Of a stretch of DNA of 64,000 bases, positions 1 to 13,105 are shown piece after piece; position 1 is the stretch's first letter, and every line of letters starts with the position of its first letter. Made by a program: the position numbers and the translations under genes. The stretch is from Balanoglossus misakiensis (lineage: Eukaryota; Hemichordata), in contig CM082580.2 of NCBI GenBank assembly GCA_040954595.2, forward strand, positions 8,432,001 through 8,496,000. Direction: 5' to 3'. The notes beneath the pieces are model-generated. The model had not been told where the DNA came from and made no database searches. It worked only from the letters and a program-made list of their open reading frames with translations.

Positions 1-1518
1 CCTGGCAGGCGGGAATTGTCGTCACACAAAAGGGGTATACAGGTTCAGCATAGCCCAGTCCTGAGTGAAACCGTTTTGGAACACTTCTATGTATAAATCG
101 TCCATTTTGTAAAACACCCCAGACATGATTTGCCCGGAAACAAAAATACGGAACTCGGATTGATAGAAAATGCAGAGTGTTATCAATAGAAAATGACATT
201 TAAGTGGAAGCTTGCGAACGCAGCGCAAATATCTGGGTACAGTCGCATTTTTTTTTTCTTGAGTGTGAGAGCGCTGGCTCGCTGATTGGAAGGACGGACA
301 GAACCGTTTTAGTGGTTCGCTGGAGGCAAATGTCGATGGATTTGACAGGGGCAATTCTTTACACGAGTTATTAGATCGCCCCTTTTTCATTTAATCATCA
401 CTTCCTGCCCTGGCCATTTCGCGTGTCAATCAACACCCGAAAATTGCTGCCAAATTTCCCGTTGCTCTCTCAAATGTCAAACGCCGCCGAGTTTCTGTGC
501 CGTTTAAAATGGTGCGCAAATTATGCCGTGATAGTGTTTTGCTTACTTTTCAAGTGCGCAGCCGTCATGAAACGTAAGGTGTAATTTGTATGAGTGGCCA
601 AAGAGACAGAATATTCTTCTTTTGCATTATGTTTTGACTCAATTTTTTAAAAGAAAAAAATGAATTCGCTTGAAGTCTAGGGAAAATTATCTAGAAGTTC
701 GCTAATTTGCATAACAAGGAAACAACAACAACAACATCACTTGCACGTCAACATTATTTGTTTAAAGAGAGCTTCTTAATTTCGTTAACATTTCCACAAG
801 ACACACTTCCTGAAATAATTGTCAGCATGAGACAAACAACATTGTATTAAAGCGTAAAATGTGCTCAACAGTCGCCATGGAAACTGCAGCGAAGCCTTAA
901 AATGTACGTTTTGTAACAAGGCGAACATGCCTTGGTATAGGATAGGAAGACCTAGACATATCACGCAGTAAGCTTTAATATCCTTCGCCACAAAACACAG
1001 TCAGAGCACAGGCCTGGGAAGGAGTGCGTGGTTTAATGGACGCCCCAGTCAATCAGCGCGAAGTACGCGTAATGCAGAAATAACCAGACGAGCGAACCCA
1101 GTCAATCATAAAATAAAACCGTTGCGGAGAAGGAGGTCATGTAGCATATTGTGTCTGACGAGTTAAGGAGAACCTTTTGCGGCGAGCCAACGACAGCTGT
1201 AATACAGCAACGACCGCGTCTAAAGATTTCAGACTTTATCAGTCGAAGCGTGTCTCTCTCTCTCTGAAGCCCCAGCGATACATGAAATGCAACTGATGCA
1301 CTTGTCACTTTGGACGCAGGCTTTGCATTTCTTTATCTGATGGCCTCGGTATGTTGAACGCACCGCATTAATATGAGCAAGTGGTTCTCTACTAAAAAGA
1401 GCATATGGCGTATTTTCTACGGCATCCTTAAGCCCGGCATCTGCCCTAAACATCCAACGATACTTTCAATGTACATTATAAAAGCAAGTTATGTGTCATG
1501 ATGTCTACCTGTCTCATG

Positions 1519-1549
<31 letters not shown>

Positions 1550-1576
1550 CAGAGAGAGAGAGACAGACAGACAGAC
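1519..1576. repeat. Compound (AT)n-(GA)n-(GACA)n microsatellite
   Basis: A run of about nine AT units passes directly into GA units and then GACA units. It lies in the predicted intron 2 of gene A. Confidence 0.95.
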
Positions 1577-4191
1577 TTTAACAAAGCATGAGTTCGGCAG
1601 TAAGGTTGCATGCTACAAACGTGAATCGGACCGTAAATAAGAAACCAGGGCGGCGACATAAAAGACCGCAACAGCCGTCGCAATGTTTATCGGTTCTTTG
1701 CTTCGTGACTCGCTGATATCTCTTGATATTAAACCGAACGGCAAAGATAATTGTACACAAATCAAAGAGCCCGTTTTAATCGTTATGCGCTGAACCGTCC
1801 AGACATCAAATAAGGGTTGTGATGTTGCTACTTATACCGGAAAGCGATGGGAAATTTTTGCACTGATCAAAATGTCAACATATAGGCCTACTTTAGAGGG
1901 AAGAATTTGATATTGTTAATACTGTTATGGAACTTTGCCTAACCATTTCTTGTAATGTGCTTGTCTGCTTTAAGTCTTTAAAATGTGTACACGGAGATTA
2001 ACTAATAATCTAATTCAGAACATAGATGTTGTCCTCCGATTCACTCTGTACTAGGCTATTTTAACGCTATGTATGAATTGCAAAAATTAAATCAGAAAAT
2101 TGCTCAAATGTTTGCATGCACCCTGTCGTCTCCAGCCAAGCTGTGTGTGACTCAGAAAGCGCGAGGTTTTCATAATAGCTTTCGGGGTATTTTTTGTCAT
2201 TCATGATTGCGCATGCGGGATTTCTACACAGGTAGGATAAATCCGACCATCAAAGGAGTCCCCGAGGAAGCTATCCACAGTCAGTACATGAAAACGACTA
2301 TACAGGTCCCCGTTGGTATGCAATAAATGTCTCCCCGTTCATTAAGTACCGGGGCTAATATCAGCACCGTCCACTTATATGAATCAGTCGCATTTTCCAA
2401 TATAAATCGATTTATTTGTAAAACAGACATCCTTCCCCTTCTTTACGGATGCATGACGTTTTTTCTTCCGGATTTACTATTTCCCCGAGAGCCGCGCGCA
2501 GGAAAGAAAACCCCGTTCGTCTTGAATATTGAAAAAGGTCGTAATGCGGCGACCCGCCGGTTTAACGACCCCCATTTCGCCCATTCTGAGCGCTAATTAC
2601 ACCGTTCAGGCCGTCCACGACACACATAAAGGATTTGGAACATACTTCAACGAGTCTTTTAATTTCCCGATGATTAGCTGCGGCATTACCAGACAGATCG
2701 TAGACTTCGGTTTTTAACGAGTGCTACAAGGCGCCGCGTACACTGACGTTGTCGATCGTTCGTTGGCTGGTTGGCCGCGGTGTCCACAGGTCGGTTATCG
2801 GGAAAATGTGGCTGTCACCGTTGAGACTGGTCGCCTTCGGACACTCGAGGGATCTAGACCACATGGTCTTGGGCGTATCGCCAGTTAAACTGATATCCTG
2901 GTCATCGTTGCACATATTCTGAACCTACTACTACTATATTGTATATACCGTATACATGATGCATGGTTTGTACATTTAAATGTAATTTCCTTTTATGTGC
3001 TCGGAAACTTCAGAAACAGATTGACGTGTGTTCACGAATAGGCTTTGGGTTTCTACAACAACGATGTTCTAGAAATTCTCACCATGTTCAGGTTATGAAC
3101 ACTGAATGTTCAACAATGCCGTTGCAGTCAGACGTTGACACCCCTTTAAGCTGACCAGAGAATTATTACATTTCATGGATAAAAACTATATACCAAATTT
3201 AATAAAAAATGTACAGCTGATGAATTGAATAATTTAGGCCTAAATATTTTAAAGTGCAGGTTATGCACCGATAATATCAAAATACACCGACAAATGAAAA
3301 TTTGTGTCGAGTGTTTCCGGATGCATTTGTTTTGAACTCTTGATTCGGCGGAGCTTTCGAGGGCATGCTGCATATAACGTAAGAAACGAGCCCACATGAA
3401 AACAGCCCCTACCATAAACCTTCATTAATTCTGCAACCTCCATCTCCATGAAATCACACCATCACCGCCTTTCATAATTGAAAGTTGAGCTTCATAATGT
3501 TAGCTGTAAATTTATTTTTACGAGGGAGAGCCGCAATAAGCCAAGGCTTCGCAGCTAATATCAAACACCCAACACGTATGAGAAATAAAATTTTATCGGG
3601 ATTGTCTGAGCATTTTTATGAAGATCAATACACGGCGTTGGAAGGGACTCATTCGGACTGTTTTTGTATAATGTTGGTGTGGATATAATTATGATATATG
3701 AAAACTGTGTGCGGTGTATATACATGCGGCGCCACACACACTCTTCCTGGGCTTTGACTCAGGATAGCAGACAAATAGGCTTGAACCAGAAGGGGGAAAA
3801 CGTAGAGATAAAATTGGTTTGAAGCGATGCGAGACAGGAGAGGTAAACACGAAGGGATGTGCCTATCTTTCTACGTTATATACGATTGAACGGCCGCGAG
3901 ATTTGGTAGCGCTGAGCTCTCTCTCCCGCGGGACTCCAAGTCACCCTCAAAAAAGTCTGTTTCCAGAGGCCAAGGACAAGGTGTACATGCTGTTTAGTTA
4001 CTCACAGGCGCACGAGAAACGTGCCGTATTGTCCGTACAAACCATGGTGAATCTTCTTGCTCACCGGGTGCCCCCAACAATGATAAAACGACATCACTGA
4101 GTATAGGCCTATACAACGTACATGTACGTCATAGACCACAGGAACCAAAACAAGAAGTCTCGCCCCTTTCCTTAAAACATATTGTCAGGTG

Positions 4192-4639
4192 CGTGTATAA
4201 AACATAAACATGAGTTAAAAAATAAAACATTTCTCCCTGCCCAGGGCACAATCAAACAGCGGAGGCATGGAAAGAGATGTTTACAGTTATCGTTCAGCGG
4301 TCGTGTCGTTGAACACTACTCTTTTCTGCAAACGACCCTGTTGTACAATTCTCAAATAATGATACCTGTTCAGCATTTCTGATTGTCGATGACAACATGT
4401 CCAAGCTTCTGCAATCGTGTATAAAACATAAACATGAGTTAAAAAATAAAACATTTCTCCCTGCCCAGGGCACAATCAAACAGCGGAGGCATGGAAAGAG
4501 ATGTTTACAGTTATCGTTCAGCGGTCGTGTCGTTGAACACTACTCTTTTCTGCAAACGACCCTGTTGTACAATTCTCAAATAATGATACCTGTTCAGCAT
4601 TTCTGATTGTCGATGACAACATGTCCAAGCTTCTGCAAT
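4192..4639. repeat. Exact tandem duplication, 2 x 224 bases
   Basis: The segment 4192-4415 is repeated at 4416-4639, and I found no mismatch reading the two copies side by side. The unit begins CGTGTATAAAACATAAACAT and ends TTCTGCAAT. The unit length is not a multiple of three, and neither copy contains a recognisable gene. The pair sits inside predicted intron 2 of gene A. Perfect identity points to a very recent duplication or to an assembly artefact. Confidence 0.95.
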
Positions 4640-7208
4640 TGTCTACCACCATAACATAGTCTCTCCTTTTTGACATTTAAAGTATTACTAAGAAAATTCT
4701 CTTTGAACCTGGAACAACAAGTATCCAGTTTCGTCAAAGTAACACGACGAGGGTGTTTCGTCTTTCAGTGTGGCAACTGATACCACGTCGTCCGCGAACT
4801 TGATATTAGACAAGACCTAGTAGTAAATCATCCACCTGGGTAGGCTAAGATATTGTCCAGGTATTTACTGCGCTTTGATCTGCTGGTTTCGTGGGCGGTA
4901 CATGCATTTCTTAATGTGTGCACTTCGATGGTGTTTAGTGATTTTAACACATTTAGATATTCATGTGAGATTATTAACATAAGATGAAGTACTGAAATAA
5001 AAAACACACCAACTATAAATCAGTTCTGCGACTTTACGCGAATGTCCCGAAGTGTTGTTTTAACGACTTGTAAACAATATAAAATGTTACTTTTATACGG
5101 TGTACTCTGCAATAGAAATAAATCGCCATTACTTTTAAACTAATCGACATTATTTTTTGTTCCCGATAAAAAATAACGCATTGGCAGTCTATCGTTTGTG
5201 AGACGTATTGGTTCAACAAGATTTCAGCTCATCTTCAGTAATCTCGAAATATGTCACTGGAATGTACGACGGAGTATAATCTCTGCGCCATTCTGTTTCT
5301 GATAACTAATCAACAGGAGTTTATGTAGACACAATTCGATCCGTCGCCGTCTGCTCTTCAATCGTTTGCGGCTGTCCTGCCCAGAAACAAGTGTCACCAC
5401 TTGTGAAGCAGAAACGCAGCTTTTTACGCTTGCAGTATTTTGCAGTACCGAAGAGCCACCTGAAGTATATCCATTACATTATTAAAAAAACTGGGCCCGA
5501 TCGCATGCCATCACGCTATTCGAACAGACTACAGGGGCGTTCAGGAGTTTGAGGCAATTAAAGACAACGTTAAAACATATACTTCAGGGGCCGCGCGATA
5601 CAACTGTACAACTAAGAAATATATAAAGCGAAGAGTTCATTGCGATCGCATACTGAAATATCCAACTCCCATGCGAACGGAGCTAATTTAAAACCAGAAG
5701 ACTGTAAATAATGAACGCGCTGGTTCTTAGTTTTTATAAGTGCAAACACACGGACCTTTTTTTTTTATAAAATCCCCGAATGAGCCAGGTAATTGTCACA
5801 GCAAAATGACCCGGTCCGAGAGGAATCGATCGATCAGTGAATGGATTACCCGCGCAACCAAGACGCGTCCGCCATTTGTATGCATTAAGCCGGTTCGGCT
5901 GAGGCGTAGATGATACATGCCAAACAGTTGAAAGGGGCATTTTTTCCGCCATTTGGTGGAACCATCAGGGAATTTTGACGGAAGTAATCATACCTCTGCG
6001 ACGACTCGTGGTTTTGATTTGTTGTTCAAATTGAGACATTAGTCGTTCAAATGGAGGGCGGGTGTGACGGGGTGGGTCTTGACGTGAATACTGAGAGCGG
6101 TTGTGGCTGTACTTATCGAGGCTACTACCCGGAAAGATCTTTTACGTGGGGGGTCAAAATAGATTCCTCGGGTTCAGGTCGGTGATATATGGACTAAAAA
6201 GCAGCGTTTATTTTATCTCCTCAGGTTGATGCTCGTACGAAGATTCCACGACAGGTCCACCACTGCGCAAGGTAGGCCCAAAGCTATTTATTTATAAACG
6301 CGGGAAACTATTCATTAACTTTCGACTAATATGGAAAAAAAGCAAAAAGTTGTGCTGTTAGAGATACTGTGTTTGGGGTGTAGCTGAGTCCATAAAGTCG
6401 TAGGGAATATCAGCATATCGTGTACTATGCAAAATGCAGCACCACTTACGTGTATAAACATGTGTTACGTTGTACATTCAGTAAAGCGTCCATTCTAGGA
6501 GTTAGTAAAAAGTAAAAATCTGTGCCATACTTTCTACAAGAAAGCCAATCCTGGTCGTTTCGATGCGTTAGGTGAATTGTGCAGCGCTATCGAGATCTCA
6601 AAGGCGTGAAAAAATCCCTGCAGGAAAGCGCAGACCGCGCCATGGCAACCAATATACACGTATCAGATTTGAAACAACCGCCCCGTGGAAATTGCTCGCA
6701 CGCTTAAGAACTTTCAATCAACGGGGAGATGTGATCAGAACAAAATGTTCAGGTTACTGGATGAAAGCTTATCTAGTCAAAACTTACAGGCGTTCACGAC
6801 CTTCTGGTGTCGATAAGACAATCGCATAACGATGCGTGTTTCGATAACATAGATTTTTTTGTAGAATTAGGGTAGGCAGATTCGGGAAACATGTCTTATA
6901 TTGTTTTGAGGTCTACGACCCAAGGAAAAGCATCATTTCAAAATTAAATTCCCGGTTCCAATGACATTGCTGACTGCATGGGTCAGCCGCTTCGAAACAG
7001 GGTCAGTCAGGTCATCGGAACACGCATGGTTTAATAAAAAAACAATCATAACTTAAATGTGCCCTGCAAATTCCCAGCCCCAATCACCGGCCGAAAAAAA
7101 CAAACGTTTTAATAGTTACGCATAAACGGTTTACGAGAAAAGAGGTGAAATGTGTCTCGCGTTTTCAAGAGAGTATGAGAGGGAGAAACGCAGGACCGTT
7201 TCACTCAC

Positions 7209-7344
7209 CGACCCAGACCCCGGCGTTGACCATCATAGCAACAGTTGGCGTTCTCGTTTTCAGCGACTTCAAGGGGTGTGCTATAGCGTAGTAACGGTCG
7301 ACCATCATGGCCGTCAGGGTTATACATGTCGCCTGCACCGTCAC
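7209..7344 (-). CDS. Receptor gene A, coding exon 2: TM3 to TM4
   Basis: This minus-strand exon of 136 bases is preceded by a pyrimidine-rich acceptor ending TTCTTCTTCCAG and followed by a GTGAGT donor. It joins exon 1 in phase 0 and leaves in phase 1. It encodes residues 133-177 plus one base of the next codon. Visible features are V-T-V-Q-A-T-C in TM3, L-T-A-M-M-V-D-R-Y with the DRY motif at 148-150, the H-P-L-K-S-L intracellular loop 2, R-T-P-T-V-A at the start of TM4, and the TM4 tryptophan W176 (4.50). The VQATC...LTAM...DR pattern is characteristic of kisspeptin receptors. The exon has exactly the same length and phases as exon 2 of gene B (44646-44781), and 37 of its 45 residues match. 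No open 60-codon frame crosses it in the right frame, so it is easily missed by ORF calling. Confidence 0.88.
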
Positions 7345-10300
7345 CTGGAAGAAGAAATTTTTTTAAGATCGGTAAATTTGACTAGCCAGGAGACTGTGCT
7401 TCGCATTAGTGTGGGCTATAGGATGTAAGGTGTAAATACGATCAAATTGTTAAATTTTAAGGCCAGCCACAGTGTGCCAACGTACATGCATGTATGCTAT
7501 GCCCAAGTCGTGTCGGCAATACTGGGAAAGAGAGTATAAAAACCTCCATCATCAATCATTGTTTCGACTCAATTGATGCGCAAGAATACGACCCATCTCT
7601 AGAGACATGTTGCATAATTTACAGAAGAACACATTTAACCTGTCGGTTGATATAGTACGAGCGTTCCCTTGGCTCCAAAGCTATATTGTCCCCTTATTTG
7701 TGACCCACTTCCAAGGCCGGCCATCATAATCCAAGCGCATATGCTGCGGATAGAATCAGCATTAACCAAATGATCTCTGACGATCATCGGCAGGTGTGCT
7801 GAAAAGTAAACGATTCACGATGCTTTTCTAACATTTAAATGTTGATTTACAAAAAAGGAGCCCTATTTATTTTTCCACGGAATCGGCTCTGTGTTCGTTC
7901 GTAGTATGTTATTGTTCGACGATGACGTCCATGATTAAATCCAGATTTCAGCTTTGGCTTGTCATAAAATGAGGACCGGTTGTAAGTTTCGATATGCAAC
8001 ATTCCTATGTTTGATAAAAAATGAAAAAAAAAACACCTTGGAAGATTCTGGTTACAACTATGCACTGCGCACGGGGTGTTGCCATTATTGCTAATGAATC
8101 ATGTCATGTAAGTCGTTAACAAAGTGTATTCCCTCGTGTATAGAGTGTCACACCCCCGGGTGTCACCATGTCACATTAGCGGAGACGCGATTTTTGTAAC
8201 GAACGTCCACAATCTGTTACTCCTCATTTTTGCTGTCTCTCAGAGAGTGCACCCGAAGCTTTCGGGGGTACACTAAGTGCTTTAAAACGTCGGGCTATAT
8301 AGCACAATCAAGGACAATAGGCTCCAAGTGTGGAATGCAGAGATTATGCGCATGCGCTCGTTATACATAGCAATCAATAATGCAAAAGGAAATTCCTGTC
8401 GCATATATATTGCTAATAAAGCTTGTATACCACCATAATTCGAATATGACCAACACAAACATACGATGAAGCGGCCGCACACACTCCATCACTTTAATTG
8501 CATGCACGATCGTATTTCACTCCCACGTGAAAGGAAACCGACTCCGTTTTTCTTTTCTTTCCTTAAAACTGCACCCCGCTTCCGATAGCAGTTGCGCAAA
8601 TCAAATAAGAGAGCGACCAAATTGCATTAATCAACCGCGCTGAAAGGGCTTGTTTACCCGGTGCCTAAATTATCGAGCGACTAAATTTGAAAGTTGGGTC
8701 CGCCGTGAGAGTGTCAGGTTCCAAAAGCAAACACGCGGACTTCTCTCAGATCGTGGTAACCGTTGGGGAACTTACAATCAAAAGTTCGCTTTCTGTGTAT
8801 TTTATGTACGATCTGTAACACAACGACGTACTTAATTGAGAGTGCTTCATACGACGGAACTCCCGGAGGTCTCAAAACACTCTCGACTTTGCAGACTTTT
8901 TCTTCTCGAAAGGGGAAATCGAAACTCCGCCGAGGTTTACACACCGCGACACGCACGAATATATATCATTTTATTAAGTCTACAAATATCAAACTTCTAT
9001 GGACAAGATTTAATCTCGCCTGGAATTTGGTATTGTGCGTATACAAATTGTGCGTAGACCCAGCAAAAACATTACCATACAGTGTGCGATTTCAGTATGC
9101 AAATCACACGCTGGTAAATTGTAATGACTATTATATTACGCTTTAAGCATAGACAGAATATAACTGTCTATGGTTTAAGGGCGTCTATAATTTACATAGC
9201 AAATAGCCGGAACCAACGTAAAGAGTTGATACCCTTGATGCCACGCCAATGTTCAGAGGCGAAGAACCTTTTCAACCTGTCGCTGGTTCTAAAAAATCTC
9301 AATGTTAGGGTTGCTACAGCTATTGATTTTATGAAGCGACAAAGATCGAGGTGAACAGTATACGGCATGAGAGCGCGCCAGGAACGGCATGGAAGCAACA
9401 AAAAGCTATCGACATTTTCAAGTAGACGTTTCGGAAGTAAGAATGATTCGCAATATTGAACGGCATTAATGGGTTTCCGAAAAACCCGCCCACAATGTGG
9501 TCAGGGCATATAGACTGTGCGTTATTAAGGCAGACGGGGATTAGTCCGACTGAACCATTCATCATGCAAAGAATGATATAACGTCCCGTGAATTTCGGCT
9601 TATCCGGCATTAACTTTACGGTGTCCGTCGATCGTGTCGACACTTGACATTAAACTCCTGTGTGTAGCTTGCAACGGATCCGTCGTCCAAATTGCACTGC
9701 ACTTCGTTACTGGCGCGCTGTAGGCTAAAATATTAGACTGCGTCGTTAAAAGTTTAACGGGGTGCGTAAATCAGAGCCGCTCAATTTGCAGAAATATCAA
9801 CATTTAAATCTCTCGTGCTCTCTGATCGCCGGTTGCAGAAACATCATTATTCGAATCCTGTGCTATTAATGGCTTTTGTAAACGTCACCGTGGTTTCTAA
9901 CGTATTTGAATATATCATCACTCTTGCGCAATACGCAATCACGTCACATGGTCTCATTCACATGACACAAGCACACAATTGATATTGCCTGACCAGGTGG
10001 CATATTAAGTGACTTGTCATTCTTACTCTGTCTGCCTGTGTCGGTCTGTTTGTCTGCCTGCCCGCCCACCAGCCCGTCCGTCTGTCTGTTTGTCTCAGTA
10101 CATGCGGCAGAAACTCTGCTCTGCACTTAAAATCGCATACATATGTAGGTCGCATGCGCAGTTAAGATCAACTTAGCGTGTAATCCTAAAGAGTATGCTG
10201 GTATTATACTATTCACGTCGCGTGAGAGTATAAGAACAAGTCTAAGCTTATGGGTTAACTTTATGGGTGTTTGGGAAATGTCACAAACCTCACCCTTGTT

Positions 10301-12709
10301 AACATAACCTCAAGCTGTCGCATCTGTTAGAGTCAAGGTTATTACTTGAACTTGCAGATATATTGCGCCGAGAGACGTGATATGATTTGCTAGGAAAGGG
10401 GAGGGTATAATTTGTTGTGGATAATATCTGGCACATACGAAGGAGACCATGAGCGCGTGCTTGGCAACCAGTACCTAGTCTGTCCCAGATGAACGGATTT
10501 ACGAAATGAAAGTAACGAGTGATTTACAACGAGTGCGTATAGATGCTTCCTCCGTGGAAACGATCTGTGTTCCGGGGATTTTCGTTTACAGTGTGTTCAT
10601 TGGCCGCTCTTCTTTGCTGGCGTAATGGAACGAGATGTGACCCAGGCAACTCCGCCAGGCGTCACGAGACGGATCGACACTCGGGGGGGGTCCTGGGCAA
10701 GTTTCCCTGACCGACGATTCAAGACACCGTGACCCGTTAACGGTGGATTACATTATTGGCGTATAATGGTAGCATTGGAATTGATCTGCAAAGAGACATC
10801 CATCCACATTAAAGAACATCCCCCGCCCACGTTGGAAACAAATGGTATACAACATAATTATATACACTGGTTTCGCGTTTGACTCATTCCTTGATACGCA
10901 GCTGGCGCGCGCAGACTCACAACCTGTCAACGAGCATCCATCACAGCCATAAATAAACCATCTTTTGGAAAGCACGATGTTGATTATTTTAAAAATTTAT
11001 TCCCGGGGAGATTTAAAGGGACAGGATCGGCAACTGTTAAATGTTATTTAATGGCGCATCTTTATTAGCCGCGGCAGTGTTATCCGTTTGTGAGCAATGC
11101 ATGTCAACAGGTTATCCATGCGCTTTCTGTGTCGACAGACCAGATGTTGAATTTTATTTACAGGCTGTCCTTGGGACGATAGAGCAATAGACAAGGACGT
11201 GTACTGACATGTTAGAATAGATTCCGGTTATTATACCATTCCCAGTTCTACGTCATTTTAATTGAATATAAAAAAACAAAATCTGCTTCTTTGCGTTACT
11301 GTTTGGATTGTGTGAATCGGGGGTTGTGAATAATATAACGCCAAATCCCAGGATACTTGCATGCGCGCTGACCTGTTTTAACGTATGGATAACCACAACT
11401 ACAGTCTTTAAGTTGGCGAATGCCACGATGCATTCAAATTTATCATTTGGTCTGCATCGGCCTCTCATTTAGATCAAAATTCTCGCGCGCCACAATTCCG
11501 TGTATTTATGCGACTTATGGGGGAGTTCAGTCCCACGTGACTACCTATGCTTTTTTGTGGGCATGGTCGTAAACGCCGGTGCTGATTCGTGTCTGGGTTT
11601 AAATCTCACAAGGTTTGATCTCAGCGCCTGTTTCTTCGTATTCTGTTCTCGACCCTGCACTGTGCGGCATTACAAAAGAAGAACACTCTTTTCACAAAGA
11701 AAACCACTCATTGAATTTTAGCGATAAATCTACACCAGCAGTCAGGTGAAATTTGACGTGATGGTGATCAAGACAAACCCGAATATAGATGTGTTCGTGA
11801 AAAAGACGAGACGTGTGCGAATGTTTTGACTAATGTGGAAGAGGAGTTCTTACACCTTCATTTGACAATCGGATTTCTCGCCAGACATTTCAATATATTT
11901 CTCCGGGTTTTATTTCCTCACCAACCGATGAAGCCCAAGCGGAAAACGGTGCGCAAGGCTCATTAACAGGTGTAACTCACGTCAAAATCGCTTAGGAAGG
12001 GAGAGAATGACGGCGTATTGTTGTCCTGACTATTTAGTCTAATTGACTTGGATCAAGAATGAGACACGCCACTCTTTTCAGAGGTCGTCAAATCTGTACC
12101 TGTTCTTCGATTTCCGGCGTTTTCTTATTAGATGGTGCGCAGACGACACTCTCAATTTGGCGCGAACGATTTGTTCAGAGTCTCAACGCATTGCAACCGC
12201 CACTTTCTAATATGGAGAGTGATAGCATACTGTTGCCCAGACTCGCAATCTGGCTGAATCTGCCTCACGTCGTAATAAATGACATCGAGTATTCATTCAA
12301 TGGTGACAAAATGCCAGGTTTTGCTTTAACTGACTAGATACGGCTCGTCTGTCTAAGACGATACCTTCTCAAGTATAGTCCGCATTCTGTTGAAGCTTAT
12401 ATAAGCCGTGTCACCATCAAGCTTTTTATATCCCATAATAAATGTATGAAACAGGCGGTGTACAACATGTGCTCCCGGGACGCGTTCATGTGCATACCTC
12501 TGAGTCGTTTTGTTTGCAAAGCAATCAAGGTTTACCCGCTCAGAGCACGCGTACTTGATTTTGATTTAAATTAAAGAATAATGAGCCCAGATCTCTTGTG
12601 GTCAATTTGGCCAATATACATGTACTTGAAAAAAACACGATCACGGGCGATCTGTTTGTGAGTAAGGCTGTCGGTTGTCTTTACGGGAACCGATGGAACG
12701 CATACTTAC
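7345..12709 (-). other. Intron 1 of receptor gene A
   Basis: This 5,365-base GT-AG intron lies between the donor at 12709-12704 and the acceptor at 7347-7345, phase 0. It contains a TCTG/CCTG-type low-complexity run at 10027-10095, two copies of an octamer-like ATGCAAAT word or its near relatives, a G8 run near 10683 and a TTTAAAGGGACA word near 11014 of the kind seen at MITE ends. I could not find a partner for that word. The short open frames here, including one of about 127 codons near 8763-9146, look like chance frames with no recognisable domain. Confidence 0.8.
10027..10095. repeat. Degenerate TCTG/CCTG/GTTT tetranucleotide tract
   Basis: Low-complexity run made of TCTG, CCTG, CCCG and TGTT words, within intron 1 of gene A. 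Confidence 0.85.
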
Positions 12710-13105
12710 ATTTATCAAGTAGAAACTGAACTTGCACATGAAGCTGCCGAAGTACCACTGGGTGGAGTTGACGGTGGCGGTGAACGGCACACAGAAGAGG
12801 AGAAAGGAGAAATCGGTGATGGCCAGGCTCAGAATGTAGTAGTTGGTGGCGGTCCTCATGCGCTTGTTCTTCAGGATGACGAATATCACCAGGAAGTTCC
12901 CCGTGAGACCCACCAGGAAGATCAGGGCGAAGATCAGCGGCATCAGCCAGGTCTCCAGGAACACCGGGTGCGGGGTGTCCGTCCAGTTGCCGTATCCCGC
13001 GTAGTAGTCGTACCCGGCCTCGTAATAGCCGCGGAAGTCCCCCGTGGAAACGTTGTACTCGACGTTGCTGGTGGCGTTCGGCGCCGTTTCGATTTTCCAA
13101 GACAT
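12710..13105 (-). CDS. Receptor gene A, coding exon 1: kisspeptin-receptor-like GPCR, N-terminus to early TM3
   Basis: Read on the minus strand, this exon encodes 132 residues, ATG at 13105-13103. The frame is open upstream to a stop near 13219 with no earlier ATG, which fixes the start. The extracellular N-terminus (about 1-50) has N-glycosylation sequons at N10, N18 and N40 and six tyrosines between residues 27 and 38. TM1 carries the GN pair (N70 = 1.50). TM2 has S-L-A-I-T-D (D98 = 2.50). ECL1 has a sequon at N113 and the W-Y-F-G motif, followed by C124 (3.25, disulphide partner of ECL2). The exon ends after L-I-N with a consensus GTAAGT donor, phase 0. The R-M-R-T-A-T-N-Y-Y and C-V-P-F-T-A-T blocks are typical of GPR54/KISS1R-type receptors. 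The family call is from motif memory; galanin/allatostatin-A receptors are the nearest alternative but lack the VQATC block found in exon 2. Confidence 0.88.

Larger units (their letters stand above)
1..7208 (-). other. Intron 2 of receptor gene A, window-truncated
   Basis: Everything left of the exon 2 donor should be gene A intron 2, because exon 2 exits in phase 1 after TM4 and needs a TM5-TM7 exon. I searched both strands of 1-7208 for the expected TM5-TM7 signatures (CWLP in TM6, NPxxY in TM7) and saw none, so this intron would be longer than 7.2 kb if the gene is intact. The paralogue's equivalent intron is 17.7 kb, so this is plausible. The region holds a microsatellite (1519-1576) and an exact 224-base tandem duplication (4192-4639). 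No coding exon was recognised. Whether the gene is complete cannot be decided from this window. Confidence 0.6.
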
